Assembly (NCBI GenBank): GCA_022575985.1
Contig: JAKSXM010000272.1
Location: 19,774,501-19,838,500, forward strand
Length of the DNA: 64,000 bases
Source: Anagrus nilaparvatae
Taxonomy: Eukaryota; Arthropoda; Insecta; Hymenoptera; Mymaridae
Direction: 5' to 3'
Under the pieces are notes generated by a model, which had not been told where the DNA came from, did no database searches, and worked only from the letters and a program-made list of their open reading frames with translations. The position numbers were made by a program, and so were the translations under genes. Every line of letters starts with the position of its first letter. The stretch's first letter is position 1. Shown here piece by piece: positions 44,482-57,974 of the stretch.

Positions 44482-46224
44482 CATCAAAAGGATAAAAATT
44501 TTCTTGATTTTCTTTTCTAGAAAATTCAGCTCTTTTTTTTTAAAACTGGCCACAAAACGAAAATAAAAAAATCGAGAATAAACCCTAGAATCTATGCATG
44601 AAGGCTTATTTATAGTAATACTTTTAACAAAATATATTTTGGTACCATTTTTAACACCGGACTAAAGTTTCATTGTGGTTTCATAAAATATAGTTATACG
44701 TAACATTTGAAAAATTTTTATGAATTTTTTGAAGACTCAATAAATATGAAATTTTCATTCTATTTAAATTGAAACTAATAAAAATTTTACTTTAATTTTA
44801 CTTGAAAATTCAATAACATTTTTGTTTGATAAGTCAACTTTTAAGTGATACGGGGAATTTTACTGAGTAATGAAAACCAATTAATAACGTAACGAATATT
44901 AAAATGAATATTATTAATTTACACCCTCAATTCACATGTATGAATGTGAATTCAGATTAAATACTTCTAAACTCGCTTGCTAAAAATTAATAATAGCTTT
45001 ATTCATCAATTTTTGATAATTAGAATCTTTTTTTCTCATCATTTTTTCTACTTTTTCTTTCAACGTTCACCGAGCTAATTAGTTTGAAACCGGTTTCAAG
45101 ACTTTTAACAAATTGAATCTTCTACTTTTTTTTTTATAAAAAATGAAAATTCCCTTGAAGTTCTAGGTTTAAAAGAAGGAAGGATTTATTCGTTGGCATG
45201 ATTTAGTTTATTTTTCAAAATTTTATTTAGTGATTTTTTTTTAGATAAAATTATTATTTGCAATTTTTATATTTTTTATATTTAGGTTTTTTTAAATGAT
45301 GAAAGCAAATAGTAGATTAAATATTTAACTTCTCTATTTTGTATTTTTTTTTTAAAGAAAGATATTTATTACTTAAAAAACACTTGTCAGGGTGCAAATC
45401 AAACTCTGAAAAAAAAGGCGCCGAAACTGGCTTCCAAAAATACCAAAAGCTCCAAAATGACGTACTTAGAAAAATTTTTTACATCATACTAAAATTGTCT
45501 ACGCGTCATTAGAGATTGACACTTTTAAAAAAATATCTCTGAATTAACGTTACAGATATATTATACATTTTTCTTATTCCAAATGATATTTTCCTAGAAA
45601 AATATAATTGAAAATACCAATATTGATTAGCTGCACAATTGAATTATATATAGCTACTGAAGGCGTAATTTAAGTAGCTGGAAAAATTGTTGAAAAATCA
45701 AATGCTCTACACACATAAAGAACATATTACATAAATTAGTGGTAATTAGGAGCTAATTTTGAACTAATAAAAAAATTTTTTATACAAAATTTTCCACAAA
45801 ATTTCGGTTACCGTCGCCTTAAGTTTAAGTTAATTTAAAATTATTCTTCAATTAAGTGAAATTTAGAAGCTTTTAAAATTTTTTAATCAAAGGATACAAA
45901 AAAGCGTTAAATACTTTTTTTTTTATTGAGGGCTTAATTAATTATCACTAAATTATGGCTTTATTTTCTTTTACATAGACCAATTTTTTCCTCCAACTTA
46001 CGAGGTGCAGTACTTTTTACTAGAAAAATACAAATTACCCCACGAGGGTAAAGTCGGCTTTTTGTGTTTAAGTAGTAGAAATAGATTCTATGGGGGTATA
46101 ATAAATATTCTGATTGATAAAAATTGTCTTGCGATTGGCGATTTAGTTCCATGGGAACCATTTTTTCGATCGAAACTATTTTTTTTCAAACAAAATTTTG
46201 CATTTTCACTCCGAAGATTAGAAT
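44482..46224. other. AT-rich non-coding stretch
   Basis: No gene, RNA or clear repeat recognised. Short frames at its right end fall in the D1 repeat. Confidence 0.45.
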
Positions 46225-46405
46225 TTTATTTTCTGGTCAGTGGCCAGAAAGCACGCATTTACCGGCCACCGCGTGGCCAAAAATAAACGTGTTTTCTCGC
46301 CACAGATGCAAACAAATTTTATACGGCCTTTGACCATCAATAAAGAAGTCACAAAATTGCAGTTTACCATCCTGGGCTTTGCCTCGGAAGCTAATTTATA
46401 AATGA
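46225..46405. repeat. Dispersed repeat D1, copy
   Basis: GTCAGTGGCCAGAAAGCACG, GTTTTCTCGCCACAGATGC, ATACGGCCTTTGACCATCAA, GGGCTTTGCCTCGGAAGC: the D1 order of phrases. Confidence 0.65.
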
Positions 46406-46619
46406 TTTAGAGATTTATAATTGCTAACCCATGTTGAGCTTTCAGTTTTTTATAAAATAAATTTTTTTTTGCTCAAATTTTAGGTAATCGTATGTTACAG
46501 CTCGGTACGAAGCGTTTTTTTTTTTTAAATTATCCAATTTTTTTATTAATATAAAAAACTGTACTTGTGACGCGTCAGTTACGCCAAACTTTTTCCTGGC
46601 GAGGCTTTATTGCTCAACC

Positions 46620-49190
46620 AGAATCTATTTTGTTACCCTAAAGTTAATGTTACTTATGGGGTTAAAATTTTACTTTTGGAGATCATTTGGGCTCATATAT
46701 ATAAGCTTTTTTTTTTACAATATGGCAATGTTTACCTAGTAAGGAAATTTTTCACGGTTTGGATATATTTGGTATTCAATTTTTTTCCTTGGAACTCAAC
46801 TTTAAAATTAGAATATCATTTAAGAAGTCAAGTTCTAAGGAATCAAGTTTTGGCAGGTTCCCATTAAAAACATTACACGACAACTTTCATCTAAGTAGGT
46901 TGTTTTTCGTTTCGGACACTTTATAGAGTATATATTTTTAGGCCAGGATTTGAATTGTTAGACTCAATTTGTCCTGACGGGAACAATTATTCTAAATTAT
47001 AATTAATTTTTACTATTTAATATAACACCCTTATTTTCACCTTTTCATCCTTAAAATTTAATATCTCTCAAAAACAAATTTTTGTTTAATTTTTATTGGA
47101 TCTATTAGTAGGTATTTTGCCCGCTAAATCAGAATCTGACCTCGAAAACCAAGTCAGAGGAGTGTATCACCCTTATTTTCACTCTTTTAACCCTTAAAAT
47201 TTAATATTTCTTAAAAACTGATTTTTTTAGTGGGTGAAAGGGTGAAAATAAGGGTTTTACACCCATCTAACTTTGTTTTTGACGTCAGATTCTGATTTAG
47301 CGGCCCAAAATACTTACTAGATCACTTAAAAATTGCAAACAAGATTATTTTTAATTGTTTTGGGACAATGTGGAAGGAGGGAATTGAAGGTTGAAATTTT
47401 TCGCCCCATTTAAAATCGGGAATTTTTTTTTCCTTGGGTTTTCGCGAGAAGATTCCACTAGGTTTCAGCTAAATTCATCCATTTTCGTAGAAACTTTAGC
47501 TTTGACCTTTTTTACACAGACGCCTTGGTTAGAAGTCACTCAAAAAAAAAGTAAAAATAATGAACTTTGACATCATTTTATGATTTTTTTTCAATTTAGG
47601 TTTTTTGTTAAAATGATTTAAAAAAAATCATTGAAATAATTTAAAATTAAAATAAGTCTCGGTTTTCTAACTAAAAACCGTTAAAAAAGTAGTTAAAACA
47701 AGTTTTTTGAAAAGAACTTTCTGCAAATAATTGGAAATTGCAGAATAAAAAATTTCAATTTAATTTTCAAATCTATCATTGTTTGCATTTTTACCTGAAA
47801 ATACATTTTTTTATTGGGATTTAGTTTTTTTAAATCTTTGTAATCGCTAATATTTTTCCACGATTTTTTATTGTAAATAATAATAAAATACCTCTAAAAT
47901 CTAAAATTTTTACTTTAAATATTTTTCGTTTATCAAAACTGCAGGGAAATTTCCATTAAATATAATTTTGGTTTTCTGTAATTTATAAAAATAATTTTTT
48001 CATTTTCTATAAATTATTTTGTAAAATTTAGGAAAAAACAAATAATTATAACCGTTAAAAAAAAAAATAAAATTCTAAAGTTGGCCTCAGACAGAACTTA
48101 ATATTCATAGTATTTAATCCCATATTGTTGAACCCATTGAAATGTATATTAATGTGTTAAAATTTTTTTAATACATTTTAAATAATATCTTAGTTAAATC
48201 TTATCTCGTAATAAATTTTTTTTTAAATTCTAACAGTTTAAAAAATTTAAAACAAAAATACAAATAATCTTTTATGATAGGTCGTAAATCAATTTTGAAA
48301 GATTTTTAAGATATGCATCAATTAAATCATTACATTTTGTTTATGAAAGCATTGTCAATGTAATTAAATTTATGGTTGTTATTATAAACAGATAACAGGG
48401 CGCACGCCCCGTTTTTACCCAACGATTCCTCTTTTTCTATAATTGTATAATTTTTCTGGGAAAAAAATTTAAAAAAAAATCATTTATCTATAGATTGAAA
48501 AAATTTCGTCTATGATACACATTTTTTAAAAAATGTCACTATCCGAAAAATAAATATCTGGATGAAATTTTGATTTTTTGCAGTATAATTATAATCATTA
48601 CAGCTATGTTACCACCTCATTTAAATGTCCAAAATAAGAAACGTTGCGTATGAGTACCCATATTAGAAGTCATATGTTTGCCATAACGAATTCTCCAATT
48701 TGTCCAATTTTAGACACCCTTTTTTAGCATAACTTGAAATGAGAATCCTCTCAATTTCTTAGTCAGGTGCAAATAAATCCAAATTACACCAAAATTGCAT
48801 TTTTTGACCATTTTGTTGTGCAATTTTTTATTAATTTATTAGCAATACAAGCAAGAATAGTATTAAAAATAATTTCTATAATAAAATTGCCCGCTAAATT
48901 TGAATTTGACATTAGTTTTTCGCCTCTGGATATACCCTATTTTGGTCCAAATAAGGCAAATTTAATTAAATCCACAATTTAACGCCCCTTTAAATATCTC
49001 TAAATTGACCAAGAAGCTAGTTTTTTTTTTAAACTTGTTCACATGGCTAATTTTGCATGTTCTAATTCGTAAACAAATTAATTATAATTGATTTCAATAT
49101 TAAATTACATTATATTATATTAATACAAACTATAATTTTTATCTCGTGAAAATATTCAGTACCGAACGTTAAAAATTCAGTTATAAAAAA
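46620..49190 (+). repeat. Gene-less third partial copy (C) of the duplicated block
   Basis: Begins with a TTACCCTAAAGTTAATGTTAC region like the left end of A and B (25,310). It holds one direct repeat (46,805-47,020), then the tail collinear with 34,001-35,390, including CAGGGCGCACGCCCCGTTTT, and ends with the segment also found at 24,930-25,080. The roughly 8 kb between the direct repeats in A and B, including the two-exon gene, is absent. A further roughly 490 bp at 47,378-47,868 is unique to C. Confidence 0.7.
46815..47020 (+). repeat. Direct repeat DR3 (solitary)
   Basis: TAAGAAGTCAAGTTCTAAGG, CAGGTTCCCATTAAAAACAT, CAATTTGTCCTGACGGG. Closest to DR2 and DR5. Confidence 0.7.
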
Positions 49191-49204
49191 TTATTTCAAG
49201 TTCA

Positions 49205-50180
49205 GAAACGTGCATATTTCAAAAGAATTTCAATCATTTTTAAGACAAATTTCAGCAATAATATGCTTTACTAGCTTGATTTTCATCGTAAAATAATAAT
49301 TTTTTTTTTTAAATCAATTAATTTTTTCCTGAGTATTCATTTCTTCAAGAAAGAAATCTTTTTTATTGACCAAATTTTAATTTTTAGGTCAAAAACTGTG
49401 TTAAGTAAATTTTGCTATTTACAGTTTTCAAAGGCTTTTGGCCTAAAAATTAAAATTTGGTACATAAAAATGATTTTCTTTATAAAGAAATGAATTGCCA
49501 GGGAAAAATACATCGGTTTTAAAACAAAAATTATTATTTTACCATGAAAATCAAGCAAGTAATGCATGCTTAAGGTGGTTCCCGGTATTAGGTCCATATA
49601 TTTCAGGGTGTTTTTTTTTTTTTTTAAGTTTTTTTTTCTTCTGGAGTGATTTTTCCCTGGCAATCAGATTTTTTACCTAGTTTAAAAAAATTTTTCTTAC
49701 CTAAAACGTTATTTTTAAAATTTTTGGTAGCTCAGATACGAAAAACGCAGTTTTTGATATAAGTGGCAAAATCTTTTTGGCATCCATCGCCGATTTCGTG
49801 TTCACGCTTTTTTTTTGCATTCTATAGGGTTCAAACTACCAGAAAATCATAAAAAGTACTTTCTCGTAGAAATGCACATATGAGCAATTATTTTAAAAGT
49901 GATACTTAATTTGAGCCTGCAGGCAATCGTAAATTTTTTTTTTAGGGCACATCGATATGACCCGTGTTTTCAGATAGTTTGAACCTTCAGAAAACCGAAA
50001 AAAATCGTGAACAAGAAATCGGCGATAGGTGCCAAAAAGATTTTTTCACTTTTATGTCAAAAAACGTGTTTTTCGTATCTGAGCTACCCTAAATTTTTAA
50101 AATAACTTTTTAGGTAAAAAAACTTTTTTAAAATAGATAAGAAAATCTGATTGCCAGGGAAAAACCACTCCAGAAGATAA
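49205..50180. mobile_element. Foldback element FB, two nested palindromes
   Basis: The first palindrome is centred near 49,420 (TAGGTCAAAAACTGTG / CTTTTGGCCTAAAAATT) with diverged arms. The second is centred near 49,888: TTGCCAGGG..AGCTCAGATACGAAAAACGC reads rightward and returns as GTTTTTCGTATCTGAGCTACC..TTGCCAGGGAAAAACC to 50,170. Same family as 23,776 and 51,984. Confidence 0.65.
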
Positions 50181-50985
50181 ATACCCTGCCAACTAGCTGG
50201 CACTGAGGTTCCTCAAACAATGGGCTGTAATCTTAATTTACAACAAATATTATTGATTACAACCATGCAATTATACATACATTTTTCGTTTTTAGTAGCT
50301 GGTAAAGTAGATTATTAAGATCATTTTGTTATTAAAGTGAAAATTCTAGCGTCCATGGATTGGTCGCGCCGGCGTTAATGGATTTTAAATCATTTTGGCA
50401 TAATTAAAAAGAGACAAATATAAAAAAAGCTAATTTTAATTTTTTTATAAAATTTTATTTTATTAGAATATATAATTATCCCTTAATAATTAAAATATTG
50501 GGTAACATGATTTTTTTGTTTTCTCAAAGAAATGGTTGGTAACGATGCGAAAATTACAAATATTCGCTCAATTATTATAAAAAGATAGGAGTTTTTACCA
50601 GAATTTATAATAATTTCTTATAATTTATTTTCTCAGTGTACTCCTTGCATTTGACCAATCTTCCGCAACAATGATAATAATAATAATAATAATATTTTGT
50701 AATAAAAAAAATGACCACATTAATTGCTTCAAGATTTTAACATTATTTATATTATTTCTATTAATCACAAAATAATAAATTATTTAATTCTATAAATTGT
50801 TTGATTCTGTAAAAAATGCCAATATAACTTTTAAATCTTAATTTTAAAATGCAAACATATAACTATTTAATATTTTTAGGCTGTTTATTATTGTTTATAA
50901 TTTCATTAAGCTGTAAAATAATCCAAGGAAGTCAAAAAGAGGCGAGATTTCCATCTTCTTTCTTGTGTGTTATAATTTATATCAA
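50181..50985. other. AT-rich non-coding stretch
   Basis: Contains an (AAT)n run near 50,673-50,692 and one GC-richer patch (GGATTGGTCGCGCCGGCG at about 50,357). No gene seen. Confidence 0.4.
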
Positions 50986-51820
50986 AATAAAAAAAAAATT
51001 GTGATCGGATACAAAAAATTACTATAAACTAAATTTATAAAACTTGTACTCTCATTAAAATAAATTAGATATGTCCAAAACGAAAAATAAATTTGGTGTT
51101 TTATGTATTTTTTTGTGAAAAAAATTTTAGGAAAAAAATTTTCAAAAAATTAAGTATCAGATTGGAGATATCGAGTAAAAATCGTACTTTTAAATTGTAT
51201 AAGTACTTTCATGGAAATAAATGAGGTATTACATCCAAAATAAAAAAAAAAGGGGGGTTTGAGATTTTTTGATAAAAAAATGTTTGAAAAAAAAATTAGG
51301 TCTTAATTCGATAATGGTTTTGAAATATCACTGGTTACAATATTTTCAGATATTAGTACTTTCATAGAATTAAATGAAGTATTACACCCAAAAAAAAAAA
51401 AAAATGCATTTTTTTTTTATTATTCTATTTTTTTAATTTTGACAAAAAAAATTTGAAAAAATTAAGTATCAGATCCAAAAAATAACTATAAACAAGGTTC
51501 TTAAAACTATTACTTCCATGAAAATAAATTAGGTACTAATTGTAAGTCCAAAAAGAAAAAAAAAATTGATATTTTTTGTATTTTTTTTGTGAAAAAAATT
51601 TTAGAAAAAAAATTTTCAGAAAATTAAGTATCCGATTCGAGATATCATGTAAAAACCATACTTTCAAATATAAGTACTTTCGTGGAAATAAATGAGTTAT
51701 TACATCCAAATTAAAAAAAAAAAAAAGTTTGAGATTTCTTGATAAAAAAATGTTTGGAAAAAAAAATTAGGTCTTAATTCCATAATGTTTGTGAAATATC
51801 ACCGATTACATACATACGTA

Positions 51821-51859
<39 letters not shown>

Positions 51860-51980
51860 ATATACAGACTTTTTTTAAAAACCGGTTTTTAGCTTCCTGG
51901 GGACCCAAAACGTGCTTATATGCCAAAAAATAGAAAATCAAATTTTGACCTAACACAATGGTTCCTCTTTGAGGAACCAA
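50986..51980. repeat. Dispersed repeat R7, multi-unit, inverted relative to 33 kb
   Basis: The phrase TAAGTATC(A/C)GATT.GAGATATC, then AAGTACTTTCATGGAAATAAAT and a (T/A)-rich spacer recurs at about 51,150, 51,340, 51,460 and 51,630. It ends with a (CA)n run, AAAACCGGTTTTTAGCTTCC and the perfect hairpin GGTTCCTC-TTT-GAGGAACC at 51,960-51,978. Confidence 0.6.
51822..51853. repeat. (CA)n microsatellite
   Basis: About 16 CA units following TACGTACGTA. The corresponding site in R7 at 33.2 kb and 61.2 kb is a shorter TGTGTATG run. Confidence 0.95.
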
Positions 51981-51983
51981 AAA

Positions 51984-52837
51984 ACTTATCTTTTTACGAT
52001 GAAATTTAGGCAAGTTATCGTCAATTTAAGATTTTGCTCAAATTCGTCTTAAAAAAGATTGAAATTTTATTGAAAAAAGCCTGTTTCTGAACTTTAAAAA
52101 TGCGGTACTCGCTTGATTTTCATCGTAAAATAATAATTTTTTTTTAAAAATCGATTAATTTTTTCCTGGCAATTCATTTCTTTAAGAAAAAAATTATTTT
52201 TATTGACAAAATTTTAACTTTTAGATCAAAAACTGTGTTAAGTAAATCTTGCTACTTACAGTTTTCAAAGGCTTTTGACCTAAAAATTGAAATTTGGTCA
52301 ATAAAAATGATTTTTTATCTTAAAGAAATAAATTGCCGGAAAAAATTAATCAATTTAAAAAAAAAAATTATTATTTTATGATGAAAATCAAGCAAGTAAT
52401 GTATGTTTAAAGTTCAGAAACAGGCTTTTTTCAATAAAATCTCATTATTTTTTAAGACGAATTTGAGCAAAATCTTAAATTGACGATAACTTGGCTAAAT
52501 TTCATCGTAAAAAGATAAGTTTTTTTTTCTTCTGGAGTGGTTTTTCCCTGGCAATCAGATTTTCTTATCTATGTTAAAAAAGTTTTTTTACCTAAAAAGT
52601 TATTTTAAAAATTTAGGGTAGCTCAGATACAAAAAACACGTTTTTTGACATACAAGTGAAAAAATCTTTTTGGCACCTATCGCCGATTTCTTGTTCACGA
52701 TTTTTTTCGGTTTTCTGAAGGTTCAAACTATATGAAAACACGGGTCATATCGATGTGCCGTAAAAAAAAAAAATTACGATTCCAGGCTCAAATTAATCAT
52801 CACTACAATTAAGTATCACTTTTAAAATAATTGCTCA
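51984..52837. mobile_element. Foldback element FB, copy upstream of block B
   Basis: The left arm from CTTATCTTTTTACGATGAAATT is mirrored by the right arm ending at ATTTCATCGTAAAAAGATAAG (52,520), centred near 52,250. It continues into AGCTCAGATACAAAAAACAC and TCGCCGATTTCTTGTTCACG, as at 24.5 kb. Confidence 0.7.
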
Positions 52838-53094
52838 TATGCATTTTAATGGCTTTATAAACTAAAATAAAATATCCGCTTGTGGTTAGCAGAATTTTTT
52901 TTCCATTTTTATTACCCTAAAGTTTATTTTTTACTTCTGAGGTTAACATTTTACTGTTGGATCTCATTTGGGGTCATATAAGTCTTTTTTTTACAATTTG
53001 TCAATTTTTACCAGGTAAGGCAATTTTTCGCGGTTTGAATCTATTTGGTACTTCCTAATTCTATTTTTGTACTCGGAACTCAACTTTAAAATTA

Positions 53095-53310
53095 GAATAT
53101 CATTTAAGAAGTCAAGTTCTAAGGAATTAAGTTTTGCCAGGTCCCCATTAAGAGCATTACACGTCAATTTTCATCTAAGTAGGCTGTTTTTCGTTCCGAG
53201 GATTTTTTTACCTCCAGAGTATATTTTTATGCCAGGATTTAATTTATCAGGCTGAATTTGTCCTGACGTGTACAATTATTCTAAATAATTTTTATTTTTT
53301 ACTAATTAAT
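53095..53310 (+). repeat. Flanking direct repeat DR4
   Basis: Full-length left-flank version, including GAGCATTACACGTCAATTTT, which DR1 lacks. Confidence 0.75.
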
Positions 53311-53500
53311 ATATTTTTGGATAAAATATTTTTTGTATAAGATGCTGGAAAGAATCCTCCAGACTCCTTTTAAAATACAATATTTTACAAAAAATTTTCG
53401 TAATTATGATTAATGAAATTAAAAATTTAATTTTTTTATTAATAAATAATTATTTATTTTTTTTTATAAATAAATTTCATAAATTTTAAGTTTCTCCCTC

Positions 53501-53510
53501 TATATAAAAT
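53501..53510 (+). promoter_or_regulatory. TATA box of two-exon gene, copy B
   Basis: TATATAAAAT with the same downstream GC-richer start region as copy A. Confidence 0.6.
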
Positions 53511-53919
53511 ACCGGGCCCCTCTACTACTTATACGCAATACGATTGGTCAGCGCTCAATTCATTTCTGCTCCCCACTCTTTAGCGCTCTCGACGTTGCAT
53601 CTCAGAGTGCATCTTCGTGATTTAAACTTTAAATTTCTTTGAACAGTTAACTAGTTCAGATCAATAAACGCTCTCTAAAATTTAAAAGTAAAATTTTAAA
53701 TGTGATAAACTAACACTGTGATACAATTAAAAATTTTAATACTTTTTAAACTACATAGCTAATATTTTAGTAGCTAAAACCAGTGAAAGTTTTAATTACA
53801 GACTTTTAAAAATAAACAGCTATTATTTTAGTAGCTAAAACCAGTGAATTTGAATAAATAAATTCAAATTTAAAAAAAAACTTTTAAATACAGAACATTA
53901 TTGTATTATCCAGAAAATA

Positions 53920-56133
53920 ATGGAACAAGAATCTTTTCTACCATTAAACATAAAAAAAGAACCTGAAGAATACTTCTCGCATGACGAGGATGAAATGGAT
54001 GGGTCAACACCACCCTTCTCGGATGACATGTATGGGTCAACACCACCCTTGTATGCAGAAATTGAGAATTATGATGATCTTTCCAATAGGGTTGAAGGTG
54101 ACCTTTATATGATAGGTAAGATGATAATTATTTAATAATTATACATCATCATATTTTTTATTTCAAGAGAAATTTTGTTAAATTTGATTCGATTAAAATT
54201 TAATGATCTTTTTCATCTTACCCAAAAAAAATGCAACCAAAGATATTCTTTAAAAAATTGTGTAAAATGCTGAAACAGTAAATTATATTAAAAAAAAAAA
54301 ATTGAGTTACTCTTTGTGAAAAAATTGAGTTTTTTGAATTATGTATTAAAAAAAAAAAATAATAATTTCTTTAAAAAAAATAAAATTATTATTATTTAAA
54401 AAAAAAAAAAGTTTCCTTAAATTTTTTCCTTAAAACCCAAGAAAATAATCAAATTTTAAATTAATTGATCATTATTTTATTATAAAATTTATATAAAAAT
54501 ACCTGTTTTACTCCATGTCAAAAAAATTTTAATTAAATAATATTTTTATCAAATGATTCGCAATCAAATAAACAACAATGGACGTAATGAATATTAGAAA
54601 TTGGAATATTAGACTAATTTTTATCATTTATTATAAATTATGAGAATTATTTTCTTTAATTAAATTTAAAATAATAAATTAGATTTTCTTTTCATAATTA
54701 AATAAATAATAGACAATTCTCTTTTTTATCTTTCAAAAAAATAAATAAATTGTTTTTTTAAATGTTCCTTTAAAAAATTTTTTACTAAATTTTAAGAGTA
54801 TAAATTTTTTTTTTTTTTTATAAATATTTAAAGTATGCGTGAGAAAAAGATAAAATTATTTTAATCTTAAATTTTTTTTTACCCAAACAATAAGATTTAA
54901 AAATAAAAAGATTAAATCGTAATTATTCCGAATTTGTCTCGACCATAAAAATGGGACAGGTGACGCCCAAAAAAATTTAAGGATTTAAAGCTTGTTATTA
55001 TTCTATTGTTTAATAAAATAGGATTTCTTAGGTATTAACCGGATTATTATGAATATTTTGAACGAAATTTTTTCTTTTTTTTCTGTCCAATTTAAAAATT
55101 TTTGTTCGTAAATTTTAAAAAATAAAAAAAAACTTAAACTGTAAGTGCAATATTTTTTATTGTAAAATGTCTGGCCGGAAATTATGATACATTTGGTCTA
55201 GAATATGTTTTTTGAATCGATAAATTTCGGAAATCTTGGGGTGCCTTTAAATTTGCAAATTTATCCTAAACAAAGTGTTTTTGCAAATTTAAGGTTACCG
55301 TATTTATTTTCAGCTTCTGGTTCCTCAAATCATTAATAAAGCAATTAAAGAGTGCAAAATTTCATTATGATTTGTGAATATTTCGACTATTTGCGACTTG
55401 ATGCTGATTTTTTCGTAAAATGAAAATTTTAATTTATTCAGGGAAAATGTATTTTTTTTGGGATTAAAGCTTTTTTAAATACGTAATTAAAAAAAAGTAT
55501 ATTAAAGTAATAATTAAAATTTTAAATTTTTAAATATTTACACTTTCATAAAAATTCAAAGCAAATTTCAAATAAATCAGCACATCCTTATTATTTTTTT
55601 TACACCTTTAACCACTAGTAACGAAAAGTACTATATTTAATTTGCACGAAATAATTAAAATATAAAATTTTAAATAAAATATGATGATAAAAAATACTAA
55701 TGCAAAAAGAATTCTATAGATCATTGAGATTTAATTGAATTTTTTTCGAATTACAGATTTATTAATTAGAAATGGACACCTTCCAAAATCAATTTATCAT
55801 AAGATGCCATTACGTGAAGTTCCAATGCCATTTTGTAGTAGTCTCCAATTGCCAGAAGTTCCAACTGTCCAAAACATGGTGCCATTGGAAAATAATATTA
55901 TGAATTCAACAATGCCATTAGTCAATACAGTTCCATTTTACCATGAAATGATGCCATTATGTAATAAACTTCCAATTTTCCAAAAAAATAATAAAAATGC
56001 AAAAAAAGTTGATTATATTAAGTTAAGAAATGGCAAAATAGTCAAAAAAAAGCTCAGAAGAAAGCCTTCAAAAAATAAAGTTTTAATTCGAAAAAGTTTT
56101 GGATCAAATAACTATTTTAGAAATAAAGTGTAG
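53920..56133 (+). CDS. Two-exon gene of unknown function, copy B (190 aa)
   Basis: Exon 1 is 53,920-54,115 and exon 2 is 55,757-56,133, with the same splice sites and phase as copy A. Exon 2 is identical in every base I compared. Exon 1 differs from copy A by one substitution (KIEPEE to KKEPEE) and three in-frame indels: loss of eight residues after HDEDE, gain of an 11-residue segment that makes a tandem MDGSTPP..MYGSTPP, and loss of three residues before DDLSNR. Net length is unchanged. The intron is 1,641 nt, against 2,196 in copy A. The acidic head and basic tail are retained. Family unrecognised. Confidence 0.75.
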
Positions 56134-57264
56134 AATTTGGTATAAAATTTTTAAGTAAAATGCATGCTAATGGAGTAAATAGTTTTTTGAAAAAATTAGA
56201 ATCAAAATAAAAAAGAAATGATAATGTTTTTTGAAATTTCTTTTAATTGTAGTCATTTTTGTATAGCTTTTTTAAAATTTAAGTGTAAATATTTTAATTG
56301 ATATATTTTTATATAAGTATTTGTATATATGTGTAAATAAAATATTTTTGTATAGTGATTAGATTTAAGTTGTAAATATTAAGGTTAAGAAAAAAATTGG
56401 AAATTCATTAAAAAAAATAGTTATTTTAAGTAATTAGTCTATTTAGAATCAACTAAAATCTAAACTGCCTTATGTAAATAAAGTAAAAAATGTGATGCAT
56501 TAAATCCAAAATTGTAAAAACGCGTGATAAAAATAGAAAAATAATTGTTTAATTATTAATTAATTAATTTTTTTTGTTGCAAAATAGCAAATTATCTTTG
56601 ATTATGTAAATATGAAAAGTGAAAATGTAAAATAACATATTTTATCCAAACTGAATTTTTAGATAAAATTTTCATCATGTAAGTAAACAACTGTTATCTA
56701 ATAATTTTGTAAATATTTTTTATATTTTTTTATAATAAATAATAAATTCTAAGTTAATTAAAAAGTTTCCTTTTAATTTTTACTCCTATTATGAGTTCCA
56801 TATTTCCAGATAAAATATAATAGCACCTACCTTATTTAGACTCCCAAAAATTTCAAATACAAGTAAATAATCAAGGTTAAAGAATTCAATTAAAGTATAG
56901 GTATTATATATTTTTTAAAAATGTTTATAATCATAATAATAATATGAGTAGTTTAAAATACAATTTTTATTTTTAAATAATACTATAATTTTCCAAGAGT
57001 GAATAAGTGCATTTAACCCAGTTTCAGGTAATTCTGTAATTCCCGAATTTCACACAATTTTTAATTTTTGAAAATTTAAAAAAATATATAAACATTTTTT
57101 TAAATTAAATTTGTAAATTAGAAAAAATAAAATAATTTGAATATTTTTAAATATTGGAAAGTTATGAAATTACTTCAAACTCTACAAATTTGCACCGGCG
57201 CTTACGTGATAACAGCTTCTTTCCTTAAACTATTTGATAACATCAAGAGGAAACAAAATTGATT
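56134..57264. other. 3' UTR and AT-rich spacer, copy B
   Basis: AATAAA lies about 200 bp after the stop in GTGTAAATAAAATATT. The rest is AT-rich and matches copy A. Confidence 0.5.
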
Positions 57265-57456
57265 CTATGAGATATAAAATTTTATCTTTAATTCGTATAA
57301 AACGATCATTTTCATTTTATTAAAGCTAGGTTCCAAACTAACTTCATCAACGTATATTTTTGAAACGTTTTTATCTTGACGTTTAATTTTGGAATTAAAT
57401 AATTTATTAATCATATCAATTAAACTTTCAACCTTTTCAACGGTCATTAAAGACAT
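57265..57456 (-). CDS. Short unrecognised frame, copy B (63 aa)
   Basis: MSLMTVEKVESLIDMINKLF followed by a lysine-rich middle and VDEVSLEPSFNKMKMIV. The copy A version stops nine codons earlier. No domain recognised and no flanking exons assigned. Confidence 0.3.
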   Translation of the reverse strand: MSLMTVEKVESLIDMINKLFNSKIKRQDKNVSKIYVDEVSLEPSFNKMKMIVLYELKIKFYIS

Positions 57457-57546
57457 TGATAAATTATTACATCATTAAAAACGCCCCCGTTTTCAGAGTT
57501 TTTTGCAATATTTTGCAACTACAGCTAAATTGGTCAAACAATTTTT

Positions 57547-57890
57547 AACATGGAACATGTTCATAGATACCTGAAAAAGGCCAACAGCACAGGGGGGTGG
57601 GGGTAAAATGTACGTTTTCAGGGGGTGGGGAAGGAATCAAATGGACTTAAATTATTTTTGATTTAGTATTCAAAATAATTCAGCTTCAAGTACTTAAATT
57701 AATTTCAAATTAGTAATTAGTATTTAAATAATTTTAAATCAGGGACGTAAAATAATTTTAATATGAAGCTTATAATAATTTATCTGAATCGGCTTAAAAT
57801 AATTCGGGATATAAGTTAAAGCTGTTATAGGTCAACATACCCCATGCTCGTTAGTTGTGTTAAATCACAGATTATAGGTTTTTTTTTGTT
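57547..57890. mobile_element. MITE-like element M1, copy B
   Basis: Same ends as the copy at 30,477 (TTAACATGGAACATGTTCAT .. CCCCATGCTCGTTAG). The interior differs slightly (AGGGGGGTGGGGGTAAAATG). Confidence 0.65.
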
Positions 57891-57974
57891 AACTTTTTAT
57901 TGTCAGTTGTCGGAAAAATTCCTTACTAAATTCTAATTTCAAAACTAGCTATAACTTATAAAATAATCAATAAT

